From: Pelargonium nanum
Lineage: Eukaryota > Streptophyta > Magnoliopsida > Geraniales > Geraniaceae
Assembly (NCBI GenBank): GCA_036897485.1
Contig: JAYMTF010000004.1
Span: 35,238-99,237, forward strand
DNA: 64,000 nucleotides
Direction: 5' to 3'
Positions 13,589 through 25,877 of the stretch are shown piece by piece. The notes beneath the pieces are model-generated. The model made no database searches and was not told the DNA's origin. It saw nothing but the letters and a program-made list of their open reading frames with translations. The position numbers were made by a program, and so were the translations under genes. The first letter of the stretch is position 1; each line of letters starts with the position of its first letter.

Positions 13589-13978
13589 TAATACTGATAT
13601 GCCCTTATCTTTATATTCAAGGTTACTGGCATTGTTAGTAAACCCTAATTACTGCCCCGTTTGAAGCTATCTTTTTGTTTCGAATTAATATGATACTAGT
13701 ACCTTTTTTTGTTAAAAATATTTTATATAATTACTTTTATTTTTAAAAGCCCTTATCCGTAAGGAAGCCCTAAAGCATACTCAAAAAGCTATGAACGAAA
13801 CTATAAGCGTTATACTTTCTGTAAAAATATATTGAATCCTTTCTTATTCTACCCTGTATGCCTAGCCAAAAATTCCTGTATTCATGATATAAGAAAGGTG
13901 TTCGTTCTCTACTATGTCTTATTGGCTGTAACACAATTTAAGAGAGACCTTAATATAAGGAGGACTTTCAAAGATACT

Positions 13979-14006
13979 AAAAAGGGAATTTAAGTCTCCC
14001 CTTTTT
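13979..14006 (+). repeat. Stem-loop followed by a T-rich run
   Basis: AAAAAGGG (13979-13986) pairs with CCCTTTTT (13999-14006) around a 12-nt loop and is followed by GTTTTATT. In shape it resembles a 3'-end stem-loop. There is no gene upstream for it to serve, so I list it only as an inverted repeat. Confidence 0.6.
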
Positions 14007-17000
14007 GTTTTATTATAATACTAGAAATCCCCTTTTTCAACCCAAGAAAAAATATAGGTATGTTTTCCTACATTTTGTACAAAAAGAGTGCACTTATTTA
14101 CAAGAGGAATCCCTTTCATAGTGGACAATTGTACTTAACCTTATAGCTTTGATAGATTTGCTTTTTTAGACATGACTCACATTTGTACTTCCTAGTATTA
14201 AATTAAGATTTTGAACTTATGAGGTATCTATAAAAAATCAAACCCCAAAAACTGACCCTAACTATATATTGAAAATCATTAATAGTTAGCATCGAAGTTT
14301 AGACAACTTACTCGTAATAAGGATAAGTAGGTTATCCCAGGAATATTATTCTTTGTGGAAACCTAAAGATTTGCCTTTATTTAAAAAGTAACTCAGTAGG
14401 GTGATTGTGTGTAACAAGTTACAGAATCTCGGTTTTGAGGGGCACGGCACAGTAAATCACAAGTCTAAAATCTAGGTTGAGGGCCCTTCTTTAATCCTGA
14501 AACTGTCCTTTTTGTATTTATATTACTTTTTAAATTTCGCCAGTAGAAGAGGCCCCCTGTTTTCTATCAGAGAGGTCACTATAAGATGAGTCATTCCGTA
14601 AGAGCTTGGACCCTATGTAAAGTGCTTTACTCCTTGGTTTTTGCGGGCTTGTAGTAAAAGCGGCAGCTTCGTTCTATGGAGTTGAAGCTTGCAGATAGAA
14701 TTAAAATTCTACGTTTTTATATTTTTGATAAATAGGAGAACCCCTGCTTTTAGATGTTCGTGCTCTTTAAATTCTAGAATAGTACCCTATACTTAGACAT
14801 AATTTTTGGACTTGCTTAGACGCTTCGTGGAAGTGTAACGACTTTCTACTACACCTGATCCTAAAACGTTTGCTTTTTGCTTTCAATTTTCGGTATTTTA
14901 TTAAAGTAGTATAACTTTTTATTAATTTCTGTTAAAATTTTTAAGTAAATGGTATAAACCTTGACTGAACCTTATATTTATCTTTTCCTAATTCAAATTA
15001 CAATGTTTTAGCACCTTTTGTTTTAAAGATATATTCAAGAATTAGTTATTTAAAAATCTCGTTTAAAGCCTTATTCTAATAAAGAGAATTTGACAGAGTA
15101 TTCCAAAAGAAGCAAAGCTGCGTTTAAGCCTTGCTTGAAAAAGGTGTAACCACTTACTGCTAGTTAGGTCTTCAGCTGTATTGGAATCCTTGTTATCATG
15201 AGAGACCTCGCGAAATTTTACGCATTTATTAGTAAAGTTCCCAGGTATAGCTACTCTACGAAAAGTCTTTAGGTCTTGGAATTAACATCAATTGAAGGGC
15301 ATAAAAGCCTTTTACCTCTAGAGAATTCCCTTTACTAAGAATAAGGTAGCTCTGAGGCACCATTTCAAGATAGTCTAATTTAAAAAAATAAGCTTAGTTG
15401 CTTTTTAGTAGTTATACCCAAGTGTTAAAACCCCCGAGCAGGAAGATTTTCTTATATTTTTCCGGGATTTCCTCTGATACATTGGTCTGGAATAAGAAGT
15501 TATTTATTATAGAACCCGCTTGTCTCTACTATGCTTTGAATATCCGTCTAGGCAAAGCTCTTTATTATTTCTGGATATAGCTCTAATTTGTTTGTAAAGG
15601 TTTCGAGTAAAAATCACAAAGGATATAGGCGGTTTTTACTAAAAGGAGGGCTTTAGACTTTAAAGTAGAAGATTTTTGTACCTCACGAGAAACTCTAACT
15701 TGTAGGGAACAAAGTATCAAATAAAATGCTAGTAAATCTCCTTTGGGTGAAGCAGAAGTGTTAGGCAAGTCTGAGTTTTTGGGTATTCGAAAGAAAAGTA
15801 TACTTAGTTATATCTGGCATAAACTCGGGAAAAACTTGTATTAGTAAACTAATTATTAGTGTAAAAAGTTATAACAATTTAGTATAATAGTGACGCACAA
15901 TACTTAAATAGAGGGCTCTATTAAGGTAAAAGGACTCCTTTATAGTTATATAAAAGCTTTCGAGGAGTTCTTTCTAAAAAGCAAAACCCTTTCCTGATAA
16001 GAAGGAGAGTTCAATCCTAAACATTTATTATTCGGTTAAAGTCCTACTTTTATATTAACTACCCTAACCTCCATTTCTACTAAAACCAAAGCTTTACAAA
16101 ATCTTCTCAAGTGCATAGCTTTTAAATATCTCTGACTTCGTAATTCAGTACCCTTACTTAGAGCATATCTCATCTCAGAGGAGTAATACTCTTCTAACTT
16201 TTTACGCCATTTTATATTAGTTTAAATTCTTGTAGTATAGTTTGTCGGGTTTTATATTTAAAATAATAGGCTAGCTCCTGCTCTCTAAATAGTATACCAC
16301 GAGGGACCCCTTTAGCTATACAATCATAGTAAAATTAAAAGCAACTGCGGGGCCTAAGGTCGGCCCAAAAACCTGTAAGAGAGAAACTTTTCATAGTAAC
16401 AAACTAAAGTTTGGGATTTACTCAATTTCCTTTAAGAATGGAGCCTTTTATTATATAGCTCAAGGTTATTGTAATTTCAATAATTAGTATGTATATAGAC
16501 TTAGAAAGTTCTTTATAAGCACGTGTTAAATAGGGGAAAAGAAAAGTATAAGCTCTAAAAATCTCATAAGGATCTAAGGTAGCATCTATAAGCCTGCTAA
16601 AAAGGAATTCACCGCTAAGCGCAAGGGCTCCTTATTCTGTAAGGTCATTTTGACTTTCCTATGGATTCAATCTTAATCCTAGGATTTTTCTCAGGTTTAC
16701 TGGAATATGCAAGAACTGGGTCGTAAATAAAAAGATTTTGTTATATCAGGGCTAGCAAGATATTATATTTCTTCATAAAGTAATTAGACTTTAACGGCAG
16801 TTTTCATTTACTTTTAAAAAGCCTTTTTAGTTATAAAAGAATACTTTTCTAGTCATCTACTAACCCCCATAACAGTATTAAGTTGCATTAATAACCCTAA
16901 TTATTTATTGGATAATTTTTACTCTTGGGATCCCCCTTTGTACTTGAGCATTAGGTCCCATAATTTTTTTTCTATATAGGAGTTTTCTAGTAAACTAGAT

Positions 17001-20000
17001 GAATAAATCTCAAGCAGACCCCGTAGTTACCTGATCAAAATAGGACTCAATAATATATGAGACCCGGGCATCCTATAATTAAGGGGCCAAATAGTCAACA
17101 CCACTTATTTTCATAAAAATTTATTCACTAGCTTTTACTTTTAAACTTTCAGGTTGTATATAATTAATAAGGAACAAACTAAGGTTAAGACAGGTGGGAG
17201 AAAAAATATATAATAATAATAACGGAAAACAGAATACTTTACTAAAAGCGATATGTAAGGAAATCCTTTAGTATTAGCAGGGTTTTATGAGCACCTTAAT
17301 AAAGCAAAAGAGTTTCTATTTATACCCCTTTTATATTTTTATAATTTGTAGAGTCTTGTCCAAAACAGAACTAATACCCCATAAGTTATACAAAAGGGGG
17401 AACTCCCGAGTGGACTATTTTATTATTTCTAGTCATTCTAAAAGTATTTTAGTTACTTAACCGCATGCGCCTTAAAGAAGCAGTATTAGAGATCCAGCCT
17501 TTTTATAAGATTCTGTGTTACCGTAGGTTTGCTTAGTAATTTTTAAGGGAAGGGTCCTTAAAAAGAAATAGTAGCTGGAAAAATAATTTCGAGTCAGTAA
17601 GTTTATATCTTATATAAGCTGCGCCTCGGGTTACCTATTTATATGTAATACTTATGGCCCTCCTTTTTGTTATTAAGATTGTTTTATCTATATCAAGTTC
17701 TTTTTATAGGTACTAAAGTACTGGAAAAAACATTTTGCTTAAAAGAGGAGTCCCTTTTGTGAATTGTAATACTATAAACCAGCTTTAAGGCAAAGCCAAG
17801 AGAAGACAAATTAACACCTAGGATCCTATCATTTAGCAGGGTGCTTTATAGAGGTCATAAGCGCGCAACTTGTATAAATATTTTAGCTTAGAGTTTCCCA
17901 GGGATTAAGTGCATTCCACTTTATATTATTACTTGGATCTAACAACCGGTAACTCCAAATATATCATCAGGGACTTCCTTTTACTCTTTATACTATAAAG
18001 GTTAGGAATAGCCGTTTTAAGCAACCTCCTTAAAGGACCAACTGTTATTTCCACCCTTTCGTCGGGCACTCTTACAGGCCTCAAAAATGTATTTAGGATA
18101 TAAAATATTTGGTAATCCATATTATAGGAGCTTTTCCTCTCAAGTTCAAGGAAGTCTAGGTGTAAGTGTGCCTACTAACTAATAATAAGGATGTTCTTTT
18201 GTTTTTTTCCGCTGCTTTATAGGATACCGCGGGAGTTAGTATCGCTGTTTTTCAGATTAAGTAAAATCAGATTGGGATGATGGGATGAATCAAGCATTTA
18301 CTTAAAAAAGCGTAACTAGCAATTTGAGTTTATTACGAGCGGGTCCTCCTTTTGTTCACTTAGTTTTATACCATATTAAAAGTTATAAAATACCGGAGCT
18401 AAAAAGTACTAAGTCAAAGAAACTGCTTATTATACCGAAATAGGGATTTGCAACAAGTTCCCTCCGTTAGAGTAAGCCCTTATTTGGGGTACTTGTAAAG
18501 TTTAAGATTACTGATTTGTAGATTAAAAAGGGTAAGTTTATATATAAACGCCGAGTTGAACTCGCTGGGATAGATAGGGTTTTTTCTCTATTAAGGGGTA
18601 TAACGAAAAGAAGTCTTAAAACATTTTATAGGGCACGAAAACGTTGTATATACTCTCTAGTATAAACTATTACTAAGACGCAATAGGAGCAACTTTGAGA
18701 TATAAGACATTACCCTATTTATTTCTAAGTAATTGATGAATCCTTAGTTATTTGGCAAAAGATCCCGCTAAGAGGAAACCCTTGTACCAGATTTTTGGGA
18801 AACCTGACAGCGAAGTGAGATAGGGTCCTTCTGTTGATAAAAAAGCAGTTTTTCATAGTAAAGTTAAATATAAATAGCTTCCTCGTATAAAAAATTGTTA
18901 CACATTTAAAATCATATGATTTCAAGAGCAATACAAGGCACGAATGCCAAGGTTTCCATATATAGTATTGGATTCAGGTTATACAGTGCAATCTTTACTA
19001 CAACAGTCGGATGCCATTGAGACCGGATTACACGTGTCTTTCAGATGAAGTAAAGAATTCAAAAAAGTATATCGATGGTACACACCAATAACTAAAGGAG
19101 AAGGCAGAATCCGGGTAACGAAAAGGCTTGCGTGTAAATACTGCGAGCTGTTGAACCCTACTTACCTCTTTATATATTTGAGTAATAAAATTACCTTTTT
19201 TAGAGCTATCTTATACAAAATACTCTTACGTAGAGTTCTCCGTTCGTTCCCAGCCTATGCTTTTAATTTCCGAAAACGTAGTTAAAAAACCAACTATCTA
19301 TCATATATCTCCAATTTGTTACAATACTATAAGCCGATTTGATTCCTATCTAAATGCAAAAAGCTTTGCTCTAAAGACAAAAGCTATATACTATCTATTA
19401 ATTTTTGTTATCAAAATTAACTAATTTATTATAAGAAGTACAAAGGTATTAAATTATATTATTATTAAAGGAAAACTACAGGATTTCTCTATTAAGGTAA
19501 GTGTGTACGAGCCCTTTTAACACCCGGCAGTGGCGGGTTCGTATAGCCTTTAATTAGTCAATCTTAACAAGCATATGTTTGAGTTTTAAAGTCTTTGATA
19601 ATAAAAAGTGGACTATATAGTGAATTCCGGCTAAGTATGACATATCGGAAAGTTCTGATTTAAGGTTGTAGTATTTTCTAGAGTTCTTTTCTTTATATGT
19701 TTTTGGGGTTGCATTCAGATAAAAGAAATTCTACTGTAACGCTTGGGCGTTAGATCTCTCAAAGGGTTCTTGGGCAGGGTCACCTATAAGAATTTAGTGT
19801 GTACCCATGATATAATAATAGCTCTAATTAACCCTTGCTTTTATTTGTGGTAATTAAAAAATAAATTAGGGCTAGAGTCCTCTACTGTTAAACATTATTA
19901 AAATCCCGTGTTTGATAATTACTACCGAACCTTAGGCTGTGGTCTGGAGTCCTCAAGAGATATCACATAGAGATTGGAGATAGTAGCTACTTAATATAAT

Positions 20001-22913
20001 ATTTTTTATGAAGAAGACTCTTAAGTTTTATCTTTTGAATTGGATTTAAAGATAATCTAGGATTTTTTATAAAATCACCTTTATTTTTACTAAAACGAGT
20101 TCTGAATTGCTTTGGAACTTCCTACGAACAGCAGCCCCTTAATTTCGTAAATAAAATTGACTGGAATAGTATAGGACTGCTCATAGTAAGCTATCCTTCC
20201 GTACTAAAGCTAGTCTATTTGATTAGTAGCCCTTAGGAATTAGGAAGAAAGTCTATAAAAGAGGCTTCCGGAGGGTTTAGAACTAGTCATGACTTTAGTT
20301 AAGTGTACAAGTCTCAGATATTTCAAGTTTCCAGTTCGGATAGTAATAAACTATTCCTTTTTAGCAAGGTACAAATTATAGAGGGAATACTTTACGCATT
20401 TCAAGGAAAGCTCCATAGTAAATCATTAACTAATAAATATCCCGAACTACCTTATTTGCACAAGTGAGGTAATTTACTAATTAAAGGGGTATTCAATCTT
20501 ACAAAAGAGAATTTAGTAATTTGAGGCAAGCTTGCTTGTCTATTAATCTAATCCAAGAATTATGTATACGAAGATGTAAATACCTTTCTAGGTAAAAAAT
20601 TAAGGAGTTTAAGAATATCCAATCCCTTAGGAGTCGATGTAATAGGTGTTGTTGCTAAGGGAGTCCGGATCTTATTAAGAAGTTTTCCATAAGGAATACA
20701 GAGCCCGCTCTCATTACTTAAGTATAAGTGTTATAATGGATTACCTCGTAAAAAAGAGAGGAAAGGTACTCTGGACTTCCTACCATAAGCAGGAAATAGG
20801 GTAACACTTAACATCTTTAATTAAATAGGAATAAGGGTATACAGCCGTAAAACAACTTTAAAATACAAAAATTAACTTTAGAACGTTATTCTTTTTAAAG
20901 AAAGTAGTACCCATTCGTGATATACCAAGGAAACCCACGCTTTTGGTTACAGCCCCTCCAAAAGAGCGTACTTTAGAGCCAAAAGCCTTTCCTATCATAG
21001 CCGGGTATAAGTGAATATCTTAAAAATATTAGCTTTATTTAAGGGAATCCTGTTACTCGAATAGAGAAGCTCAAGCACTCGTCGTAGGTATCTTACCCCT
21101 TTAACTGTTCATAAAAAATTATAAAAACAAGGATATTCTACTAATACTGTAGAGTTACTCCTACCAACTTCGATTTCCGGTTTCGTTCTGGTCGGTACCC
21201 CTACCCCTGTAAAAGTATACTAGTTAAAACGCATTAAATTGGGGATGCGAAGGGTTTCCCATTAATTTTTCGGTAGATATTTTACTTATTATTTTTTGAG
21301 GTGATGTAATAAGTTAGATAACTACTCAGGTATAAAGACTCCGGGAAGGTTTAAAGGATATTACTTTTTATTAAGATAATAATAGGAGCGTAGACCCTAA
21401 AGGTTTTTCATAAACAAGTCCAAGCCCTAGAGCCCAGAGGGCGAAAGACCGAGTTAACCTGAATGAGCAAACAAGTGCGGGGTATTGAGGTATTAAGAAC
21501 GGGGCCCTTATTTAACAATTCAAAAATTAAAGTAGATATAGAGTCTGGTGGAATAGGGGTCTCCCGGAAGGAATTTCACCTAGTATTGCTATGAAAAACA
21601 TGGGGTTTTGGTACTAAATGCAATTTGTTACTACGATTACTTTATGTCCCCCTTTGGTTCTTCGGAGAAAGGAACAAAGCGAGTATAAACGGGACTTATA
21701 AAAATTCTACTCGCGGGTAAGTGTTTTCTCTAATTTATATATTTGAAAGCCTCCGACTCTGACTAAGAAAAAGTTTAAATATTTAGTAGCAGCTGCGGGG
21801 AGTTGTGCTCCATTATAACACTGTCTTTTGTCACACGATGTAAAGCTCTATCCCTAGCAGAGTATGCATCTAAGTATAACGAGGAGGTTTAGTCTAGGTA
21901 TTGTAATAGGGTTTTAGCTTTGCTTAGTTCCATGTTAAGGCCCCTAATTCAATTGCTTTTTTAGTCATATAAATGTTATTAGGGGATTTTAAGAATTAAA
22001 AGTCTGTCTACCCTTAGTATATAGCACCCTAATTTCATACACTGGGTTTGCCTTGCATTATTGGTATTTTAATATATTCCTGCGTAAGGACTTCGCTAAT
22101 ATTAGTGTAATGTGCAGGTGGATACTACATTTCCTAGCAGTAAAAATTAATTGCAATTTATTTGACTCATAAACCAGGATCTAAAACACCCAGAGAATAG
22201 TAATAAAACCTAGTTAGAACTCCGATAAGTAAAGAAAGGAACTTACTAATTCAGATGCAAAAATGTCTTTACAAAAAGATTTAATTAAAAAAACTCCCTT
22301 GCCACTCAATCTCTCTCTCTAGAGTATCGTATCTCTTAGATTTAGATTCAGTATCAAGCAAAGGAATATGTATAGGGACGGGGTCTAAAATACTATAATA
22401 AAAAGCTTCCGCATCCAGAAATAGAGTTTAAATTCCTTTGAGCCCATGTGCTTTCTAAATGAGTCAAAGCAAGCTTAATAAAGCTATTCCGAGAAATAAG
22501 GAGAAATTTCTTATACCTTATACTATGCGGCTTCCGATGGTACATAACCAATCTTAGGGGTATTCCTTTTAACTCCTAGGGACACAAAAAATCCTTAAAA
22601 CAAGGACGAAAAATTAAGGGATAACTCCGAAAAAGCATGGTGGTGTAGTATTCTGGGACAAGTTTACTAATCTTAGACTTCTAATTTATGGTATATAAAA
22701 CCCCAAAGACTTAACTTTAATTCAGGATATTTTACAATTAGCGTTCGAAGCGTAGTCAGGGATTAAAAAGGATAGCTTGGGGTAAGTTTTTCTTCCTCTC
22801 GGTGTAGATTCATAAAGATTGAACCAGAGATCCTCTATTTCAAGGGCTTGGATTATATAACTAGTAGGACTTCTAGGGATTTTAAACCTTGGTTTAAACT
22901 AAAATATATATTA

Positions 22914-22936
22914 GGAGTCCCTTATAAGGGTTCTCC
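22914..22936. repeat. Nested palindrome
   Basis: The perfect 12-bp palindrome CCCTTATAAGGG (22919-22930) is enclosed by GGAG (22914-22917) and CTCC (22933-22936), with 1-2 unpaired bases between. The whole can fold as a long interrupted stem. It is another member of the GGAG/CTCC palindrome set. Confidence 0.75.
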
Positions 22937-25235
22937 AGTCTCAGTCAAGTAACTCTTTTCATTCTCTTACTAGGGACAAGTCTTCTGTTTAGTAAGTTTA
23001 AAAACTAAATTAAATAAAGCAGCTTGATAAGAAGATTCGGAGTTCTCTGGTAAAGCTCATGATAATCTATCGTAATTCTACTTCAATTCTTAGCCTTATC
23101 AAACTCAATTTATATCCATTTGGCACCCCTCTTTTGTAATTGGAGCAGTTAGAAAAGATTTTGAAAAAAAAGCATACCTAACGCCAAGAAAACTAGGTGC
23201 ATTTCCTTCTAAAAACCTGTCATAATATCGTGCTTTTAATCCACAATCACGGCTTTAGGTTTGTTTACCTCAGGACCTATCAACACGGATTTTTGATATA
23301 TTTTATTAAGAACAACAAGAGCTTCCTACACGACCATAACTAAGTTTTCCTTGATTCTAAAATAGTAATATAAGCCGACCACGAACCCACAACTTTTCCA
23401 CTTTGCCAGAGATTTCCTTTAACCTCTCTTATTCTTATATTATATTCACCGGGCATACTCTAATTAGAAGTAATAAAAAGCTTTACTTTTATTCTCCCCA
23501 GGGCGCCTTATATTGGATTAATCTTGTAATAACTACACAACTAGAGAACCAGGACCTGAATCAAAAAGCTGTGCTGACCAAGGGAAGGAGTTTTTATGTT
23601 ACTCTACTAAAACAAGGTTAATTCTCCTTATATGAGAGATTTAGTTATCAAGAGTAAAGGGGTCTCTCGTCTATAAGATAACAGTTTTGGGATTTAGTGC
23701 AAAAGTCATGTTGATGAGTTTAGATAATGAAGAAAATGCAGCTCAATTGAATATCTTAGGGGCCAGCTTTTTTAGTAGAACTTTATACCAAGAATTACTC
23801 TTTCTATTTTGATAGAACACACTTTAAATTCCAACACCGTTGCAAAGGCGGGTAGTCCCTAAACTTATTATCCCAGCAATTCCTCGAAGGGTTCTTTGCT
23901 TAACCTGGTACTACAAATGCATATGGATTACTCTCGATTTGTTAAGTTTAGTAGCCGATTCCTCTGAAGCAAAGAGATAAAAATAGAATCTGCCAAGAGA
24001 TACTTTGAGAAAACAAAAAAAGCTTTCCCCAGACAATCCTGTCACATAACTAGAAAATTATCCAGCAGTCCCCCATTCTGCAAGTTACACTTAATATGCT
24101 AGTGCCAAAAGATTTTTAGGACCCTTAATTACTTAATTTGAGAAAAACTCAATCAAAATAAAGACTTATTTAGGAGCTCGGCACCTGATAAGCTATAAAT
24201 CACTAGAAAATCCCTCTACAGCTTTAGTTATACATTAGGACTTCCTTATTCATTCCATCATAAAGGTCTATAAGATAAAAATTGCTCCAACACAAATAGA
24301 ATAGATAAGGATTTCTGGGGCTCTAGCTAGCATATGCTTTAATAAATTATACATAAAATTACCAATTTGAATGAATAGCACAAAAATTTTTAGAAACTGC
24401 CAAAAAATTCCCTTAGGTATTCCCTCCCCCCATATACATAAGATTTGCTAACTCCCACGCTTCACTCTTCTAATCTTATAAGTTGCCTTACAATTTCGAA
24501 AATACATCCTAGATCAGAATAGTCTTCTAATTTTTCTAAACCCCTGCTTTTAATTTAAAAAACCGCCGCAAATTCTTAGTAGAAATATACGCAAAAGCTT
24601 GTAAAAAAGGTTTTAACGCGTTAAAAAGGCCTTATAATCAATTTCCTAAGTTTAGTTATTGCCTGATTTTTGACTATAATAGTCAATTACAGCAAATCGA
24701 GTCCTAATTAAGTAAAGAACTCAAAAATACTTTATCCTTGTGTTGAAAGACTCCTTTGGGTTTCCTACTTAATTTAGTGCTGAAAGACCCGCCTATACCC
24801 CTATCGTGTAAAATAGATCTAACTCCAGTAAATTTTTAGAAATTAGTAATAGATAAAGCTATAGTACAGTCAAACTCCAACTACCTTAAAAAGTGCGACT
24901 CCTTGAAACGGAGCTGAAGTTTCTATAAGGATCCTTTATTCCTATTTGGCGAGAAAGATTACAAAGCTAAAGTCTAAAATATATCAAGAATATCCCCGAG
25001 TTTTTAAAGGTTTCTCCTAGAGAAAGGAAAAAGAAGGAGTTTTTACTAACCCCACTAATTAAAGGGATTCCAGAATGCAGAGATACACCATGCAAAAGCA
25101 CTAACCTGGATACATTATTTTACTACATGACTGCTTTATTAGTTATTAATTACTATTTCTAGAATATAAAATCCCATACACTCTTAGGTTTCTTTTCTGG
25201 TCTATACTAAAGTTTTTCTTTATCCTGTATATTTT

Positions 25236-25320
25236 CGGGTGAAGAGGGATTTGAACCCCCGGTATTTTTACATACTTCGGTTTTCAAGACCGACTCCTTA
25301 AACCGCTCAGACATCCACCC
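25236..25320 (-). tRNA. trnS(UGA): tRNA-Ser (UGA)
   Basis: Complete class II tRNA gene that decodes UCN serine codons in the organelle. The acceptor GGGTGGA / TTCACCC pairs in all seven positions (one G-U), with discriminator G. The anticodon stem TCGGT/ACCGA encloses loop CTTGAAA, giving anticodon UGA. A long variable arm (GTAT/ATAC stem) is present, as expected for serine. The T-arm GGGGG-TTCAAAT-CCCTC pairs with one G-U. The body closely matches plant mitochondrial trnS(UGA) as I recall it. No CCA is encoded. It lies 54 bp downstream of trnK on the same strand, so both may come from one precursor. This is a functional-looking gene in an otherwise empty region. Confidence 0.97.
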
Positions 25321-25374
25321 AAGTTGATTGAAAATCTTAAATTCATTTTTTATTAGTAAAATACAAGTCTCTCC

Positions 25375-25447
25375 TGGGTCTAGCAGGACTTGAACCCGCG
25401 GCCATTAGATTAAAAGTCCAATGCTCTACCAACTGAGCTATACACCC
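25375..25447 (-). tRNA. trnK(UUU): tRNA-Lys (UUU)
   Basis: Complete 73-nt tRNA that reads AAA/AAG lysine codons. D-arm GCTC-AGTTGGTA-GAGC, anticodon stem TTGGA/TCTAA around CTTTTAA (anticodon UUU), and T-arm GCGGG-TTCAAGT-CCTGC are all intact. Acceptor GGGTGTA / TAGACCC pairs at six of seven positions; the fifth is a G-G mismatch. As I recall other plant mitochondrial trnK genes, that position is a G-U pair, so this looks like a lineage-specific change. Discriminator is A and no CCA is encoded. It is followed on the minus strand by trnS(UGA). The tRNA type is secure; whether the mismatch affects function is not known. Confidence 0.96.
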
Positions 25448-25753
25448 ACACAAATAAGAAAATGAAATAGGGAAAATCAGAATTAAATAAGTACGGTTTC
25501 AAGATAAATCTTGCCTTGCAAAGTCTTACTAATGAAAGCTAATACAAAAGCAACTATTTATATACGTAATTAAAAACGTGTAGCTTCTAGTATTTTGTCA
25601 TAATAAAACCCCTTTCTTTTTACGGGTTATTTTTGGTTTCTAAACGCATAAGGTACAATTCACTAGTAGTTAAAAAAGTACTTTATTTATAGAAGTTAGG
25701 GAACAAAAGAAGGAGATCCCCGAAAGTCCTTAGAGCCAGAAATTCGATTAAAT
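25448..25753. other. Spacer upstream of trnK
   Basis: About 300 bp of AT-rich DNA between the trnK 5' end and copy B of the 125-bp repeat. I found no obvious plant mitochondrial promoter motif that I would stand behind, and no open frame. Nothing else is visible. Confidence 0.5.
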
Positions 25754-25877
25754 AGGGAATTCTATTCAAGATGTAAAGAAGACCTATTTCCTTCACCAAA
25801 ATTAAAGTTCACTGGAATTTATCCCTACCTTTATAATTAGAGAGACTGATGACTCCAATATCACGAATAGTACCGGG
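25754..25877. repeat. About 125-bp dispersed repeat, copy B
   Basis: Same-orientation partner of 11803-11929 with sharp shared ends and about 85-87% identity. The middle block CCCTACCTTTATAATTAGA is unchanged between copies, and ATGACTCCAATATCA also is. It lies about 300 bp upstream of trnK on the opposite side from trnS. The conservation of blocks within otherwise drifting DNA may mean a recent duplication or a once-functional source sequence. The family is unknown to me. Confidence 0.85.

Larger units (their letters stand above)
11930..25235. other. Gene-free AT-rich stretch
   Basis: I see no tRNA, rRNA or protein gene here. The stretch contains small hairpins at 13572, 13979 and 22914 and many degenerate AAGG/CCTT palindrome-like motifs, for example near 16932, 17391, 17741, 18341 and 23121. 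At 22803-22860 a T-arm-like GGTTCAATC on the minus strand is too weak to call. Open frames reach only 60-74 codons and have no recognisable family. The best reading is drifting intergenic DNA. Confidence 0.7.

Noticed and set aside
13979-14006. Transcription terminator
   Set aside because: Stem and T-rich tail look right, but no gene is upstream and plant mitochondria do not generally use bacterial-type terminators.
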